Shown: positions 7,196 through 15,828 of the stretch, piece after piece
Layout: each line of letters opens with the position of its first letter
Numbering within the stretch: position 1 is the stretch's first letter
Assembly: GCF_003313395.1 (NCBI RefSeq)
Contig: NZ_QNFZ01000288.1
Span: forward strand, 1-51,461
Direction: 5' to 3'
DNA: 51,461 bases
Source: Nonomuraea lactucae
GTDB lineage: Bacteria > Actinomycetota > Actinomycetes > Streptosporangiales > Streptosporangiaceae
Position numbers and translations under genes: made by a program
The notes under the pieces: model-generated
Told to the model about the DNA's origin: nothing
What the model saw: only the letters and a program-made list of their open reading frames with translations
Databases searched by the model: none

Positions 7196-8661
7196 GCGCC
7201 ACCACCGACAGTGTCCCGTTCGAGGTCCCGATCGACATCGACGAGCTGCGCAAGCTGTTCCTGTTCGAACGGCTGACCGACGAGCAGCTCGCCAAGCTGG
7301 CCGCCAGCGGCGCGGTGCGCTCCTACGCGCAGGACGAGATCATCATCCGGCAGGGCGACCCCGCCGAGTGCTTCGCGGTGCTGATCGAGGGCGAGGTGCA
7401 GATGTTCCAGGAGACGGTCAGCGCCGGCACCGTCGCGCTGCCCCGCGCCTCCCAGCCCGGCGTCTACGCCGGGGCGACCTCCGCCTATCTCGGCGACCGG
7501 GGCCCGCAGACCTACCAGCACTCGCTGCGGGCCTGCGCGCCCTCCCGGATGTTCCTGCTGCCCGCCAGGAAGTTCGCGCACATCATCGCCGAGTGGTTCC
7601 CCATGGCCATGCACCTGCTCGACGGCATCTGGACCGGCGGGCGGATGCAGCGGGAGATCATCGACAGGCGGCAGCGGCTGACCGCGCTCGGCACGATCAC
7701 CGCCGGGCTCACCCACGAGCTCAACAACCCGGCCGCCGCGGCCGTCCGGGCCGTCGGCGAGCTCCGCACGCTGCTCAGGACCTCCCGCATGCAGCTCGCC
7801 CAGCTCGCCGAGGACGGCATCCCGCCCGAGCGGCTGCGCGCGCTCATCGAGACGCAGGAGAGCTGCGCCGAGGCCGTGGGCAAACTTCCGCCGCGCAGCC
7901 CGCTGGAGATCTCCGACGCCGAGGACGACTTGGCCGAGGCGCTCGACGAGCTGGGCGTGGACGACGCCTGGGACCTGGCTCCCGCGCTGGTGGCGTCGGG
8001 CTTCGGCCGCCAGCACCTCGACAAGGTGCGCCGGAAGGCGGGCGAGGAGCACGTGACCGGCGCGATCCGCTGGCTGTCGAAGGCGGTCGAGATCTCCCAG
8101 ATGCTGGGCGAGGTCACCGACGCCACCGAGCGGATCTCCACACTGATCCGGTCCGCCAAGCAATACTCCCAGATGGACCGCGCCCCGTTCCAGATCTGCG
8201 ACGTGCACGAGCTCCTCGACAGCACGGTCGCGATCTTCCGCGGCAAGATCCCGCCGGGCATCACCGTGGTCACCGACTACGACCGGAGCCTGCCGCCGAT
8301 CCCCGCCTACGGCGGCGAACTCAACCAGGTCTGGACCAACCTCATTCACAACGCGCTCGACGCGATGGGCGAGGAGGGCACGCTGACGATCCGCACCGCG
8401 TACGACGAGGACGAGGCGATCATCGAGGTCGGCGACACCGGGCCCGGCGTGCCTGACGCCATCAAGGACCGGATCTTCGAGCCGTTCTTCACCACCAAGA
8501 GCGTCGGCCAAGGCACGGGGCTCGGGCTCGACATCTCCTATCGGATCATCGCCGGACGGCACGGTGGCGAGATCAAGGTGCGGTCGGTGCCCGGGCAGAC
8601 CTGGTTCGAGGTCCGCCTGCCCCTGCGCGAGCCGGCCGCGGCCCCCGCCCCGGAGTCCTGA
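7192..8661 (+). CDS. Cyclic-nucleotide-binding-domain sensor histidine kinase
   Basis: This is a 489-residue soluble kinase with no membrane segment. Residues about 20-145 form a cyclic-nucleotide-binding-like domain (DEIIIRQGDPAECFAVLIEGEVQMF). The H-box is LGTITAGLTHELNNP with phospho-accepting His175. The ATPase domain shows the N box (NLIHNALDAM), G1 (GDTGPGVPD), F box (FEPFFTTK) and G2 (GTGLGL). The ATG overlaps the stop of the receiver-FAD reductase gene, which is the obvious phosphotransfer partner. Whether the sensor domain binds cAMP, another ligand or a redox group cannot be read from sequence. No DNA-binding output domain is present in either protein. Confidence 0.9.
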   Translation: MSATTDSVPFEVPIDIDELRKLFLFERLTDEQLAKLAASGAVRSYAQDEIIIRQGDPAECFAVLIEGEVQMFQETVSAGTVALPRASQPGVYAGATSAYLGDRGPQTYQHSLRACAPSRMFLLPARKFAHIIAEWFPMAMHLLDGIWTGGRMQREIIDRRQRLTALGTITAGLTHELNNPAAAAVRAVGELRTLLRTSRMQLAQLAEDGIPPERLRALIETQESCAEAVGKLPPRSPLEISDAEDDLAEALDELGVDDAWDLAPALVASGFGRQHLDKVRRKAGEEHVTGAIRWLSKAVEISQMLGEVTDATERISTLIRSAKQYSQMDRAPFQICDVHELLDSTVAIFRGKIPPGITVVTDYDRSLPPIPAYGGELNQVWTNLIHNALDAMGEEGTLTIRTAYDEDEAIIEVGDTGPGVPDAIKDRIFEPFFTTKSVGQGTGLGLDISYRIIAGRHGGEIKVRSVPGQTWFEVRLPLREPAAAPAPES

Positions 8662-8832
8662 GCGGGCCCGCGCGGCCCACCACCGGGCACCCCTGGCGGT
8701 CCCCGGCGTCCCCCGTCCACCCTGTCGCCGCCAGGCGGTCCCGAGGCGCGCTCGTCCGCCATCCGGTCCCCTGAAGTCCCTCACCCGCTGGACAGTTTCC
8801 CAGGCATGCCCGTCCGCAAGAGAGGAACCCCC

Positions 8833-9969
8833 GTGTCGATCTCCGACTGGACCCGACAGGCCCTGCCCGCCATGCTCGACGACATCCGGACCCTCGTCGA
8901 ACTGGAGACCCACAGCTACGACAAGACCAGGCTGGCGCTCGGGTTCGACCGAGTACGCGCACTGGTCACCGAGCGGCTCGGCGCACCCGACGCGGCGGTC
9001 GTGCGCGACGGCGACCAGCACGGCGACACACTGGAGGTGACCTACCAGGGCACCGCTCCCGGCACCGTCCTCCTGCTCTGCCACTACGACACCGTCTGGC
9101 CCACCGGCACCCTGGCCGAGTGGCCGTTCACCCTCGACGGCGGCAGGGCCAGCGGACCGGGGATCTTCGACATGAAGACCGGGCTCGTGCAGGCGGTGTG
9201 GGCGGTGCGCGGGCTGCGCGAGCTCGGCCTGCCGCATCCGGCGCTCAAGCTGCTGCTCAACGGCGACGAGGAGGTGGGCAGCCCGTTCTCGCGCCCGTAC
9301 ATCGAGGCGGCGAGCGCCGGCACGCTGGCCACGCTGGTGTTCGAGGCGTCCGCCGACGGCGGCAGGCTCAAGACGGCGCGCAAGGGCGTGGGGCTGTTCG
9401 ACGTCACCGTCACCGGCGTCGAGTCGCACGCGGGACTCGATCCCGAGTCGGGCGCGAGCGCGATCCACGCCCTGGCCGAGATCATCACCAAGGCCGCCGC
9501 CTCCGGCGCTCCCGAACGCGGCACCACCGTGAACGTCGGCCTCCTCAGCGGGGGGACGGGCCGCAACGTGGTCGCCGGGCGGGCGTGGGCGGGCATCGAC
9601 GTGCGGGTGGCGGAGCCGGCCGAGGTGACGCGCATCGACGAGGCGTTAGCCGGGCTGCGGGCCTCCGACCCGCGGGTCACGGTGTCGGTCACCGGCAGGT
9701 GGAACCGGCCTCCCATGTCACCGAACCCTGGGTCGCGGCGGCTGTTCACCGACGCGCGGGAGGTCGCGGCGCGGCTCGGGCTGGCGCTGGAGGAGATCAC
9801 GGTCGGCGGCGCCAGCGACGGCAACTTCGTGTCGGCGCTGGGGCGTCCCGTGCTGGACGGGATGGGCGCGGTCGGCGGCGGCGCGCACGCGCGGCACGAG
9901 CACGTCCTGGTGGAGCACATCCCGGTGCGCACGGCGCTGACCATCGGCCTGATCACCGGCCTCGCCTAG
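8833..9969 (+). CDS. M20 family metallopeptidase (carboxypeptidase G2-like)
   Basis: This is a 378-residue zinc aminoacylase/carboxypeptidase fold. Metal ligands and catalytic residues are visible: CHYDTVWP (His and Asp), GIFDMKTGL (bridging Asp), NGDEEVGS (catalytic Glu and ligand), and the C-terminal HARHEH. The dimerisation lid contains GVESHAG. The GTG at 8833 is preferred over the ATG at 8806 because AGAGGAA stands five bases before it, while the ATG has no clear ribosome binding site. Members cleave a C-terminal Glu from folates or hydrolyse N-acyl amino acids; the substrate is not predictable. It is monocistronic, with a strong hairpin just after the stop. Confidence 0.88.
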   Translation: MSISDWTRQALPAMLDDIRTLVELETHSYDKTRLALGFDRVRALVTERLGAPDAAVVRDGDQHGDTLEVTYQGTAPGTVLLLCHYDTVWPTGTLAEWPFTLDGGRASGPGIFDMKTGLVQAVWAVRGLRELGLPHPALKLLLNGDEEVGSPFSRPYIEAASAGTLATLVFEASADGGRLKTARKGVGLFDVTVTGVESHAGLDPESGASAIHALAEIITKAAASGAPERGTTVNVGLLSGGTGRNVVAGRAWAGIDVRVAEPAEVTRIDEALAGLRASDPRVTVSVTGRWNRPPMSPNPGSRRLFTDAREVAARLGLALEEITVGGASDGNFVSALGRPVLDGMGAVGGGAHARHEHVLVEHIPVRTALTIGLITGLA

Positions 9970-9995
9970 GCCCGTGGCGGGTCCTGCCACGGGCC
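9969..9995 (+). terminator. Hairpin after the M20 peptidase gene
   Basis: GGCCCGTGGC and GCCACGGGCC form a perfect 10-bp stem around a 7-nt loop, beginning at the last base of the stop codon. There is no long T tract, as is common for terminators in high-GC actinomycetes. Confidence 0.65.
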
Positions 9996-10054
9996 TTCGG
10001 CCGGGAAACCTTCGGGTGGCGGGGGTCTCAAGCGGGGGCGGACCTGATACGCTC

Positions 10055-10071
10055 CCAAGCGAGCGCTTGGT
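10055..10071. promoter_or_regulatory. Palindrome P2: CCAAGC-GAGC-GCTTGG before the LLM oxidoreductase
   Basis: CCAAGC and GCTTGG form a perfect inverted repeat around GAGC at 10055-10070. Read on the minus strand it gives AGCGCTCGCTTGGG, matching the motif near 1304, 46261 and 48954 at nearly every position. It is followed by TATACC, a possible -10 for the gene starting at 10096. Confidence 0.6.
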
Positions 10072-10095
10072 TTATACCCTGCGAGAGGCCGCCGC

Positions 10096-11151
10096 ATGAA
10101 GTTCTCAACCTTCCACCTCTTCCACCGGTTCGACGGGCAGAGCTTCAAGGACGTCTACGACTACCACCTGGAGCTCATCGGGCTGGCCGAGGAGCTGGGA
10201 TTCGACGGGGTGCGGCTGGCCGAGCACCACTTCCGCGACTACGGCGTGGTGCCCAACCTCTTCACGATGCTGGCCCACGCCGCCGCCCGCACCTCGCGCG
10301 TCCGCCTCGGCACCGGCATCGTGGTGCTGCCCCTGCACAACCCCATCCACGTGGCCGAGGAGGCCGCCCAGGTCGACGTGCTGTCGGGCGGGCGCCTGGA
10401 CCTGGGGATCGGGCGGGGCTACCAGAGCTTCGAGTTCGAGGGCTTCGGCATCGACCTGGCCGAGGCGCGCGACCGCTTCAACGAGGCGCTGGAGGTCGTA
10501 CTCGGGCTGTGGACTCGGGAGACGTTCCAGCACGAGGGCAAGTTCTACCGGACCGGGACCGAGGTCTCGCTCGCCCCCCGCCCGCTCCAGGACCCGCACC
10601 CGCCCCTGCACGTGGCCGCGGTGTCCCCCGAGACCGTGACGATGTACGCCGAGCGCGGGCTGCCGATCCTCGCCGACCCCGCCGCGCCGTTCCGCAAGGT
10701 CGTCAAGGCGGCCGAGACGTGGCGCGAGACCGCCGCCCGCGCCGGCCACCGGCCTGAGACGGACCTGGTGGTGGCGCGCAGCGTCTACGTCGCGCCGACG
10801 GCGGAGCAGGCGCGGGAGGACCAGGCCAGGTTCGAGGCGGCGTTCGACCGCTCGCGCATCTTCAACGAGCGCAGCGCGCCGATCGACCCCCGGACCGGCA
10901 GGGCCGCGCAGGGCTTCGAGTACTACCAGGACCGCTACCTCAAGGGCGGGAGCGTCTCGGCCGACTTCCGGTGGGAGCAGCTGGAGGTCATCGGGGACCC
11001 GGAACGGGTGATCGAACAGATCTCGCTGCTGCGGGACGCCGGGTTCGCCAACCTGCTCTGCGACTTCGGCAGCACCCGGCCGATGCCGCTGGCGGAGATG
11101 AAGAAGGTCATGCGCTTCTTCGCCGCCGAGGTCATGCCCGCTTTCTCATGA
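10096..11151 (+). CDS. LLM class flavin-dependent oxidoreductase (luciferase-like monooxygenase)
   Basis: This 351-residue protein has the bacterial-luciferase TIM barrel: ELGFDGVRLAEHHFRDYG, VRLGTGIVVLPLHNPIHVAEEAAQVDVLSGGRLDLGIGRGY, and a C-terminal substrate-side half. Relatives use FMNH2 or F420 to oxidise ketones, alkanes or ring compounds. The ATG is preceded by GAGAGG. It starts just after the shared AGCGCTTG-type palindrome and is followed 19 bp later by an AMP-binding enzyme, so the two are probably co-transcribed in breakdown of a carbonyl or acid substrate. The exact reaction is unknown. Confidence 0.85.
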   Translation: MKFSTFHLFHRFDGQSFKDVYDYHLELIGLAEELGFDGVRLAEHHFRDYGVVPNLFTMLAHAAARTSRVRLGTGIVVLPLHNPIHVAEEAAQVDVLSGGRLDLGIGRGYQSFEFEGFGIDLAEARDRFNEALEVVLGLWTRETFQHEGKFYRTGTEVSLAPRPLQDPHPPLHVAAVSPETVTMYAERGLPILADPAAPFRKVVKAAETWRETAARAGHRPETDLVVARSVYVAPTAEQAREDQARFEAAFDRSRIFNERSAPIDPRTGRAAQGFEYYQDRYLKGGSVSADFRWEQLEVIGDPERVIEQISLLRDAGFANLLCDFGSTRPMPLAEMKKVMRFFAAEVMPAFS

Positions 11152-11170
11152 CTTGCACGATGGAGGCGCG

Positions 11171-12691
11171 ATGATCCAGAGCCCGATCCAGAGCCCGATC
11201 CACAGCCTGACCCTCTCTGACGTCCTCGCCGAGCACGCCCGCAGCCGGCCGCAGGGCACGGCGGTCGTGGACGGGGACGTCCGGCTCACCTACCCGGAGC
11301 TGGACGCCCGCGTCTCCCGCCTGGCCGACGCCCTGTCGTCGCGCGGGGTGACCTCCGGCGAGCGGGTGCTGTGGCTGGGGCAGAACTCCCACGCCGTACT
11401 GGAACTCCTGCTCGCCTGCTCTCGGCTGGGGGCGATCCTCTGCCCGGCGAACTGGCGGCAGTCGGCGGACGAGCTGCGCTTCGTGGTGGAGGACCTGACA
11501 CCGAGAGTCGTGGTCTGGGAGCCCTCGGAGGCGACCACCGCCGTTCGGGGCGCGGTGGCGGCCGGGACCTGGGTGCGCGCCGGCGACGAGTACCAGGAAC
11601 TGGTCGCCGGCGGGACGGTCAGGGAGTTCCCCCAGGTGGCCGATGCCGAGCCGGTGCTGGCGCTCTACACGGCCGCCTTCGACGGGCGCCCCGGCGCGGC
11701 CCTGCTCAGCAGCGCGGCGCTGATCGCCCACAGCACCTGCCTGCTGGTGGTGCGGCAGATGGAACCGGACTTCACCTTCCTCAACAGCGGCCCGCTGTTC
11801 CACGTGGGCACGATGATGTTCTGCCTGGCCACGCTGCAGATCGGCGGCACGAACGTGTTCACCCCGGCGTTCGACGCCGAAGAAGTCTGCCGGCTGATCG
11901 ACGCCGAGCGGGTCACACAGGCGTTCCTGTTCGGGCCGATGATCGACGCGGTGGTGGGGATCCGGCCGCAGGGCAAGTACGACCTGTCCTCGCTCAGGTT
12001 CGTCTCCCACTCGCAGGAGTGGGACAAGCTGATCACCGTGGACGACTCGCCGTGGTGCCGGTCGAAGATGGGCGGCTACGGGCAGACGGAGGTGGGCGGC
12101 ATGCTGACCTTCCTCGGGCTGGCCCCGGGCGCGGCCGGATTCGCGGGGCGGCCCTCGCCACTGGTGCAGGTGCGCATCCTGGCGCCGGACGGCACGGAAC
12201 TGCCGCCCGGGGAGGTGGGCGAGATCTGCGCCCGCGGCAAGAGCCTCTTCTCCGGATATTTCGCCCGGCCCGACTTAAACACAGCGAAGTTCGCCCACGG
12301 GTGGCACCACACCGGCGACCTCGGCCGCCGCGAACCGGACGGCACCATCACCTTCATCGGCCCCAAGCTGCGCATGATCAAGTCCGGCGCCGAGAACGTC
12401 TACCCGGCCGAGGTCGAACGCGCCCTCAAGAGCCACCCCGCCGTGGCCGACGCGGCGGTGATCGGCGTGCCCGACGACCGATGGCACCAGGCGGTGAAGG
12501 CCGTGGTGACCCTCGAACCCGGAGCCACGGCCACGGCCGACGACCTGATCGACCATGTCAAGGGCATGCTGGCCTCATACAAGAAGCCCAGGGAGGTGGT
12601 GTTCGTGGACGCCATCCCGAAACGCGGCTTCACCCCCGACTACGACACCCTCGACCAGACCCACGGCGGCGGCAACTACCCCGGCACCTGA
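11171..12691 (+). CDS. AMP-binding acyl-CoA synthetase-like protein with altered core motifs
   Basis: This is a 506-residue member of the acyl-adenylate-forming family. Recognisable parts are GYGQTEVGG (A5), the HTGDLGRREPDG block and IKSGAENVYPAEVE (A8). The phosphate-binding loop reads YTAAFDGRPGAAL instead of YTSGTTGxPKG. The C-terminal A10 region reads IPKRGFTPDYDTLD with no GK pair. Both changes are probably subfamily traits, but they leave the adenylation competence uncertain. The start at 11171 has TGGAGG upstream and lies 19 bp after the LLM oxidoreductase stop. A decayed duplicate of its 3' part lies at 15449-15540. Confidence 0.82.
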   Translation: MIQSPIQSPIHSLTLSDVLAEHARSRPQGTAVVDGDVRLTYPELDARVSRLADALSSRGVTSGERVLWLGQNSHAVLELLLACSRLGAILCPANWRQSADELRFVVEDLTPRVVVWEPSEATTAVRGAVAAGTWVRAGDEYQELVAGGTVREFPQVADAEPVLALYTAAFDGRPGAALLSSAALIAHSTCLLVVRQMEPDFTFLNSGPLFHVGTMMFCLATLQIGGTNVFTPAFDAEEVCRLIDAERVTQAFLFGPMIDAVVGIRPQGKYDLSSLRFVSHSQEWDKLITVDDSPWCRSKMGGYGQTEVGGMLTFLGLAPGAAGFAGRPSPLVQVRILAPDGTELPPGEVGEICARGKSLFSGYFARPDLNTAKFAHGWHHTGDLGRREPDGTITFIGPKLRMIKSGAENVYPAEVERALKSHPAVADAAVIGVPDDRWHQAVKAVVTLEPGATATADDLIDHVKGMLASYKKPREVVFVDAIPKRGFTPDYDTLDQTHGGGNYPGT

Positions 12692-12786
12692 GACGGCCTG
12701 CCCTGCCTCCATAGGGGCGGAACCGCCCGGGGGCCAAGGGCCGGGCACGCCCCAGGTCGGAGTCGGCGGAGGCGACCGCCCACATC

Positions 12787-13374
12787 TCACCTCGTCTCCT
12801 CGGACGCGGCCTCCAGCAACTCGTCCAGGCGGGGAAAGTCGTCCGGTAGCGGTTCGCCCGTGAGCTCTCCCCGCCACCCGTAGTCGTCCCGGAACAGCCG
12901 AATCACGCACAGCCCGGGCACCGCACCCATGTCGAACGTGCGCCTGACGCCCTGCGGCACCGACACGAGATCCCCCGGCTCGCACACCAGGACATGGACC
13001 TGAGGGCCGATGTGCAGGTAGAAGCAGCACCGGCCCTCCAAGACAAGGCGGATCTCCCTCCTCGACGTGCCGGTGCTCGGCCCTGAACTTCTCACCGGCC
13101 TCGCGTACCCGCTCCAGCCAGTGGGGGGCGTCGGCGGGCGGTACAGACGGATGGCGTCAACCCTGCGGTATCCGTGTTCGTCGGCGAGTGGCTGCACCAC
13201 ATTGCGATACGCGTTGATCACCGCTGCCGACTCGGTATCGGCGGCAAACCGGCGGTGGGCCGCGATGCGCTCGTAGCGAACCCCGACGGCAAGCCGTTCA
13301 CCGATCACGTGGGGATCACACGTCCGGAAGAGGACGGACGAACCGTCCTGCGGCATGATGTGCAGCTCTATCAT
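12787..13374 (-). pseudogene. Degenerate acireductone-dioxygenase-like copy
   Basis: This is an open frame of 195 residues, closely related over its length to the intact copy at 17823-18404. Relative to that copy it carries one extra base near 13052 and one missing base near 13145, so about 28 central residues are read out of frame. The metal-binding HWHAEEE segment is lost in that stretch, and the later His is changed as well (GVRRTF instead of GVRHWF). A further in-frame codon is missing near residue 29. The frame closes by luck, but all cupin metal ligands are gone, so it cannot act as an acireductone dioxygenase. Confidence 0.8.
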
Positions 13375-13611
13375 GACTATCGCATCTCGAGCGCGAGCGA
13401 TCCGGTCCCAAACGGCACGTCGCTTTCAACGGCAGGGGTCATCGTGTGAGTCTCTGCGTGAAACCGCCAAATGACCCTTAGAAGTGACACGTAGAGGAGA
13501 AGCCACGCGATGACCCCTTGACCAGTCCGCTGGGTGATGAACTTGCACGCCTGGCGACGACGTCAGCTGATCACATTGGGCGGGGTACTGCCTTCGCGTT
13601 CCGTGACCGTA

Positions 13612-13998
13612 CTAAGTGCAGTTCATCGTGGGCTTTTTGGCGACCGGTCCATAGATGTCACACATATTTGCCCGGAGGATATCGAGCCTGATGATGTTGT
13701 GCTTGTAGTCCGTGCTCCCGACCACGTTGATGTCGAGCCAGACCATGTCCCCCGGGTCGTGTGAAACGGTGATGGAGAACTTCGTCACCCCTTTGTTTCC
13801 GCTGCATTGGGCCTTCACGTTCGTCTTGAAGCCCGTGCCGGACAGAAGACAGTAGTCGGCGACGAATCCCACGCCATAAGTATTTATGGTCAGGGTGTAG
13901 GTACCGGCCGCGGCGGCATTCGCGGTACTCGTGGCCGCCGACATCGCAATGCCGGCCGCTGCGACTACCGCCAGGGCAGTCCTGGTAACTGTGCGCAT
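13612..13998 (-). CDS. Secreted small protein, member 1 of a tandem pair
   Basis: This 128-residue protein of unknown family begins with a Sec signal peptide (Arg-containing start, hydrophobic ALAVVAAAGIAMSAAT, AxA cleavage site about residue 28). The mature part has four cysteines and shares a framework with the next gene: YCLLSG, F-T-VKAQCSGNK, GD-WLDINVV, DYK-NII and a closing C-GP-P-C pattern. A GAGAGG box precedes the ATG. It probably adopts a small beta-rich disulfide-stabilised fold outside the cell. The role could be toxin-like, cell-surface or antagonistic; nothing in the sequence decides. Confidence 0.75.
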   Translation of the reverse strand: MRTVTRTALAVVAAAGIAMSAATSTANAAAAGTYTLTINTYGVGFVADYCLLSGTGFKTNVKAQCSGNKGVTKFSITVSHDPGDMVWLDINVVGSTDYKHNIIRLDILRANMCDIYGPVAKKPTMNCT

Positions 13999-14047
13999 TT
14001 GAAGCCTCTCACTTCGCGGGCAAAGGCCGATGGTGGACAGGGCACCG

Positions 14048-14509
14048 CTACCGGCAAGTGATCGACGGGCGGCTGTTGATCGGACCAGTGACCTTGCAGC
14101 TCTGTTCCTTGAGTGTTTCCGGTTTGATTATGTTGCGTTTGTAGTCCTTGCCCGCCACCACGTTGATGTCGAGCCAGAAGATGTCTCCGTCGTTGTACGG
14201 CACCGTGATGGTGAAGCTTTCCCATTCGATACCGGTCCCCGGTTTGTTTCCGCTGCACTGGGCTTTCACCCCGGTATCGAAGTCACGCCCGGACAGCAAG
14301 CAGTAGTCAGCGGTGAATCCTGCCCAGAGGGGGCGGATTTTGAGGGTGTAGTATTTTTGGGTGTGGGAACTGCCCGCCGTGGCGCTCTTGGTGTCGGTAG
14401 CCGCCGATTTTGCGACCGAAGGTGCGGCGGCACTCGCCGCGCCAGCGGCCGACATCGCGATGCCCGCTGCCGCGACGATCGCCAATGCCGACTTGACCAT
14501 TCCGCGCAT
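14048..14509 (-). CDS. Secreted small protein, member 2 of a tandem pair
   Basis: This 153-residue paralogue of the neighbouring small secreted protein has the same signal peptide core (AIVAAAGIAMSAAGAASA), a longer Ser/Ala/Thr-rich linker, and then the shared domain with YCLLSG, VKAQCSGNK, WLDINVV and DYKRNII. All four Cys positions are conserved between the two. GAGAGGAC lies eight bases before the ATG at 14509. The genes are 49 bp apart in the same orientation, so they are probably one transcript that arose by tandem duplication. No known family is recognised. Confidence 0.75.
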   Translation of the reverse strand: MRGMVKSALAIVAAAGIAMSAAGAASAAAPSVAKSAATDTKSATAGSSHTQKYYTLKIRPLWAGFTADYCLLSGRDFDTGVKAQCSGNKPGTGIEWESFTITVPYNDGDIFWLDINVVAGKDYKRNIIKPETLKEQSCKVTGPINSRPSITCR

Positions 14510-14936
14510 TACGTCCTCTCTCCTGCGACTCGTTGCTGGGAATGTCGAGATGGAGTAAACACCTCAGCAAACACGGTAGGTGTGCGTTCTACTCATTTTT
14601 TAGGCCATTCGATATCCAACTGGAGACTCCCGGCGTCTCGCGTGCACGCCTGCAAGCCGTCCCAATGACATCTCCCCCGCGGCCTGTGGCGTTGGGCGGG
14701 CCGCCCCAGCCTGGCCTGGGCTTACAGCACCAACGGCCGGCCTGGCGAAGCGGGCCCCGTGTCTGACGACCGGGCAGGCCGGGTCCGTCGCCCGGCCGAG
14801 GGCGCGACCTGTTCCTGAACTATCCACTGGCATATCGAGCACCGGCCGCGTGAGGGCGCCGGGCGGCACCCACTTGCTGTCTGACCGCCGGCGGCGTGTC
14901 ACGCCGGCGTTCTGCCCCAGGGGATCAAAGCTGGTA
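14510..14936. other. Gene-free stretch
   Basis: There is no convincing coding frame, RNA or repeat in these 427 bases. The first part, upstream of the secreted-protein pair, is AT-richer than its surroundings (around 14570-14620) and should carry their promoter. The remainder appears to be eroded DNA next to the broken TetR gene. Confidence 0.5.
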
Positions 14937-15394
14937 TCACATGTGGCGCAGCATGACCCGCAACCGGCGCGCGATCTGCGCCGCGGTCACCTCCTCCTCA
15001 TGCTGGAGGAGGACGAACCCGATCGAGCTGGACAGGATGTCCTGATTGACGCTCGGATCGGTGTCCGGAGGGAAGCGGGCCGGCGTCGATTGCCCGCTGC
15101 GCGACATCCGCAAGGGCGTCCAACCGTGGCCGCGGACGGGCGGCCTCGACCCCACCTCGGACGGCGCGGCTCGCAGCGCTGCCACGAACGACGAGGATCG
15201 GTCGACAACAGATCTTCCTTGGCCGGGAAGCAGCGGAACAGCGTGCTGTACCACCTCCGCCGCCTGAGCGATCTGCTCGACCGTTGTCGCGGCGTACCCC
15301 GCTCGCGGAACAGACGCAGCGCCTCGCTCTGGATCAGCTCCCTGATCCTGGTCTTCTTCCGCTCGCGCAGGCCCGGCGAGGGTCGCTCGCTCAT
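14937..15394 (-). pseudogene. TetR family regulator, frameshifted
   Basis: A TetR N-terminus is readable from the ATG at 15394: MSERPSPGLRERKKTRIREL, then SEALRLFRERG. The helix-turn-helix continues in another frame (YAATTVEQIAQAAEV), returns to the first (LFRCFPAKEDLL), and the ligand-binding half is again in the other frame (FVAALRAAPSEVG and, at the end, IGFVLLQHEEEVTAAQIARRL). At least three frame changes are needed, so no functional protein can be made. It lies in the decayed island beside an acyl-CoA synthetase scrap. Confidence 0.75.
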
Positions 15395-15448
15395 GCGCCC
15401 GATTGTCGAACGCCACCGGAACGACCGTCCAGTTGCAGCCCGCGCCAT

Positions 15449-15540
15449 GCGGCGGTGATCGGCGTGCTTGAGGATCGCTGGCACCAGGCGGTGAAAGCCC
15501 TGGTGACCCTCGAACCGGCGCCACAGCCACGGCCGATGCC
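15449..15540 (+). pseudogene. Remnant of an acyl-CoA synthetase C-terminus
   Basis: About 90 bases translate as AAVIGVLEDRWHQAVKALVTLEP. This nearly repeats AAVIGVPDDRWHQAVKAVVTLEP of the intact AMP-binding gene at about 12450-12520, and the DNA is also closely similar. A one-base loss after LEP breaks the frame. It is a stranded fragment of a duplicated or formerly longer locus and not a gene. Confidence 0.75.
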
Positions 15541-15828
15541 GCCGACGGGGATGGGACCACGGGTGAACGGCGTGGCCTGGACGAGCAAGTCCCAAGTCGT
15601 TCGGAGTGCGGGAGCGACACGCGCACGCTCACGGACGTGATCGCCGCTCACGCCGAGAAGCCGACGAGATCGCCCTCGCGCGGACGAACGGACCGCACCA
15701 ACCAGAGCCCCGGAGCGGACGTCTCCGCGCGAGGAGTCGGCGTATCCGCCGCCGAAGGCCATCCCCATGTGTCGGAGCGACGTGTATGTCAGCAGTTACC
15801 CCTGTTCTCCCTACGACTGGCCCGGGGA

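Noticed and set aside
8806..8832. ATG at 8806 as start of the M20 peptidase
   Set aside because: No ribosome binding site, while the GTG at 8833 has AGAGGAA at a good distance.
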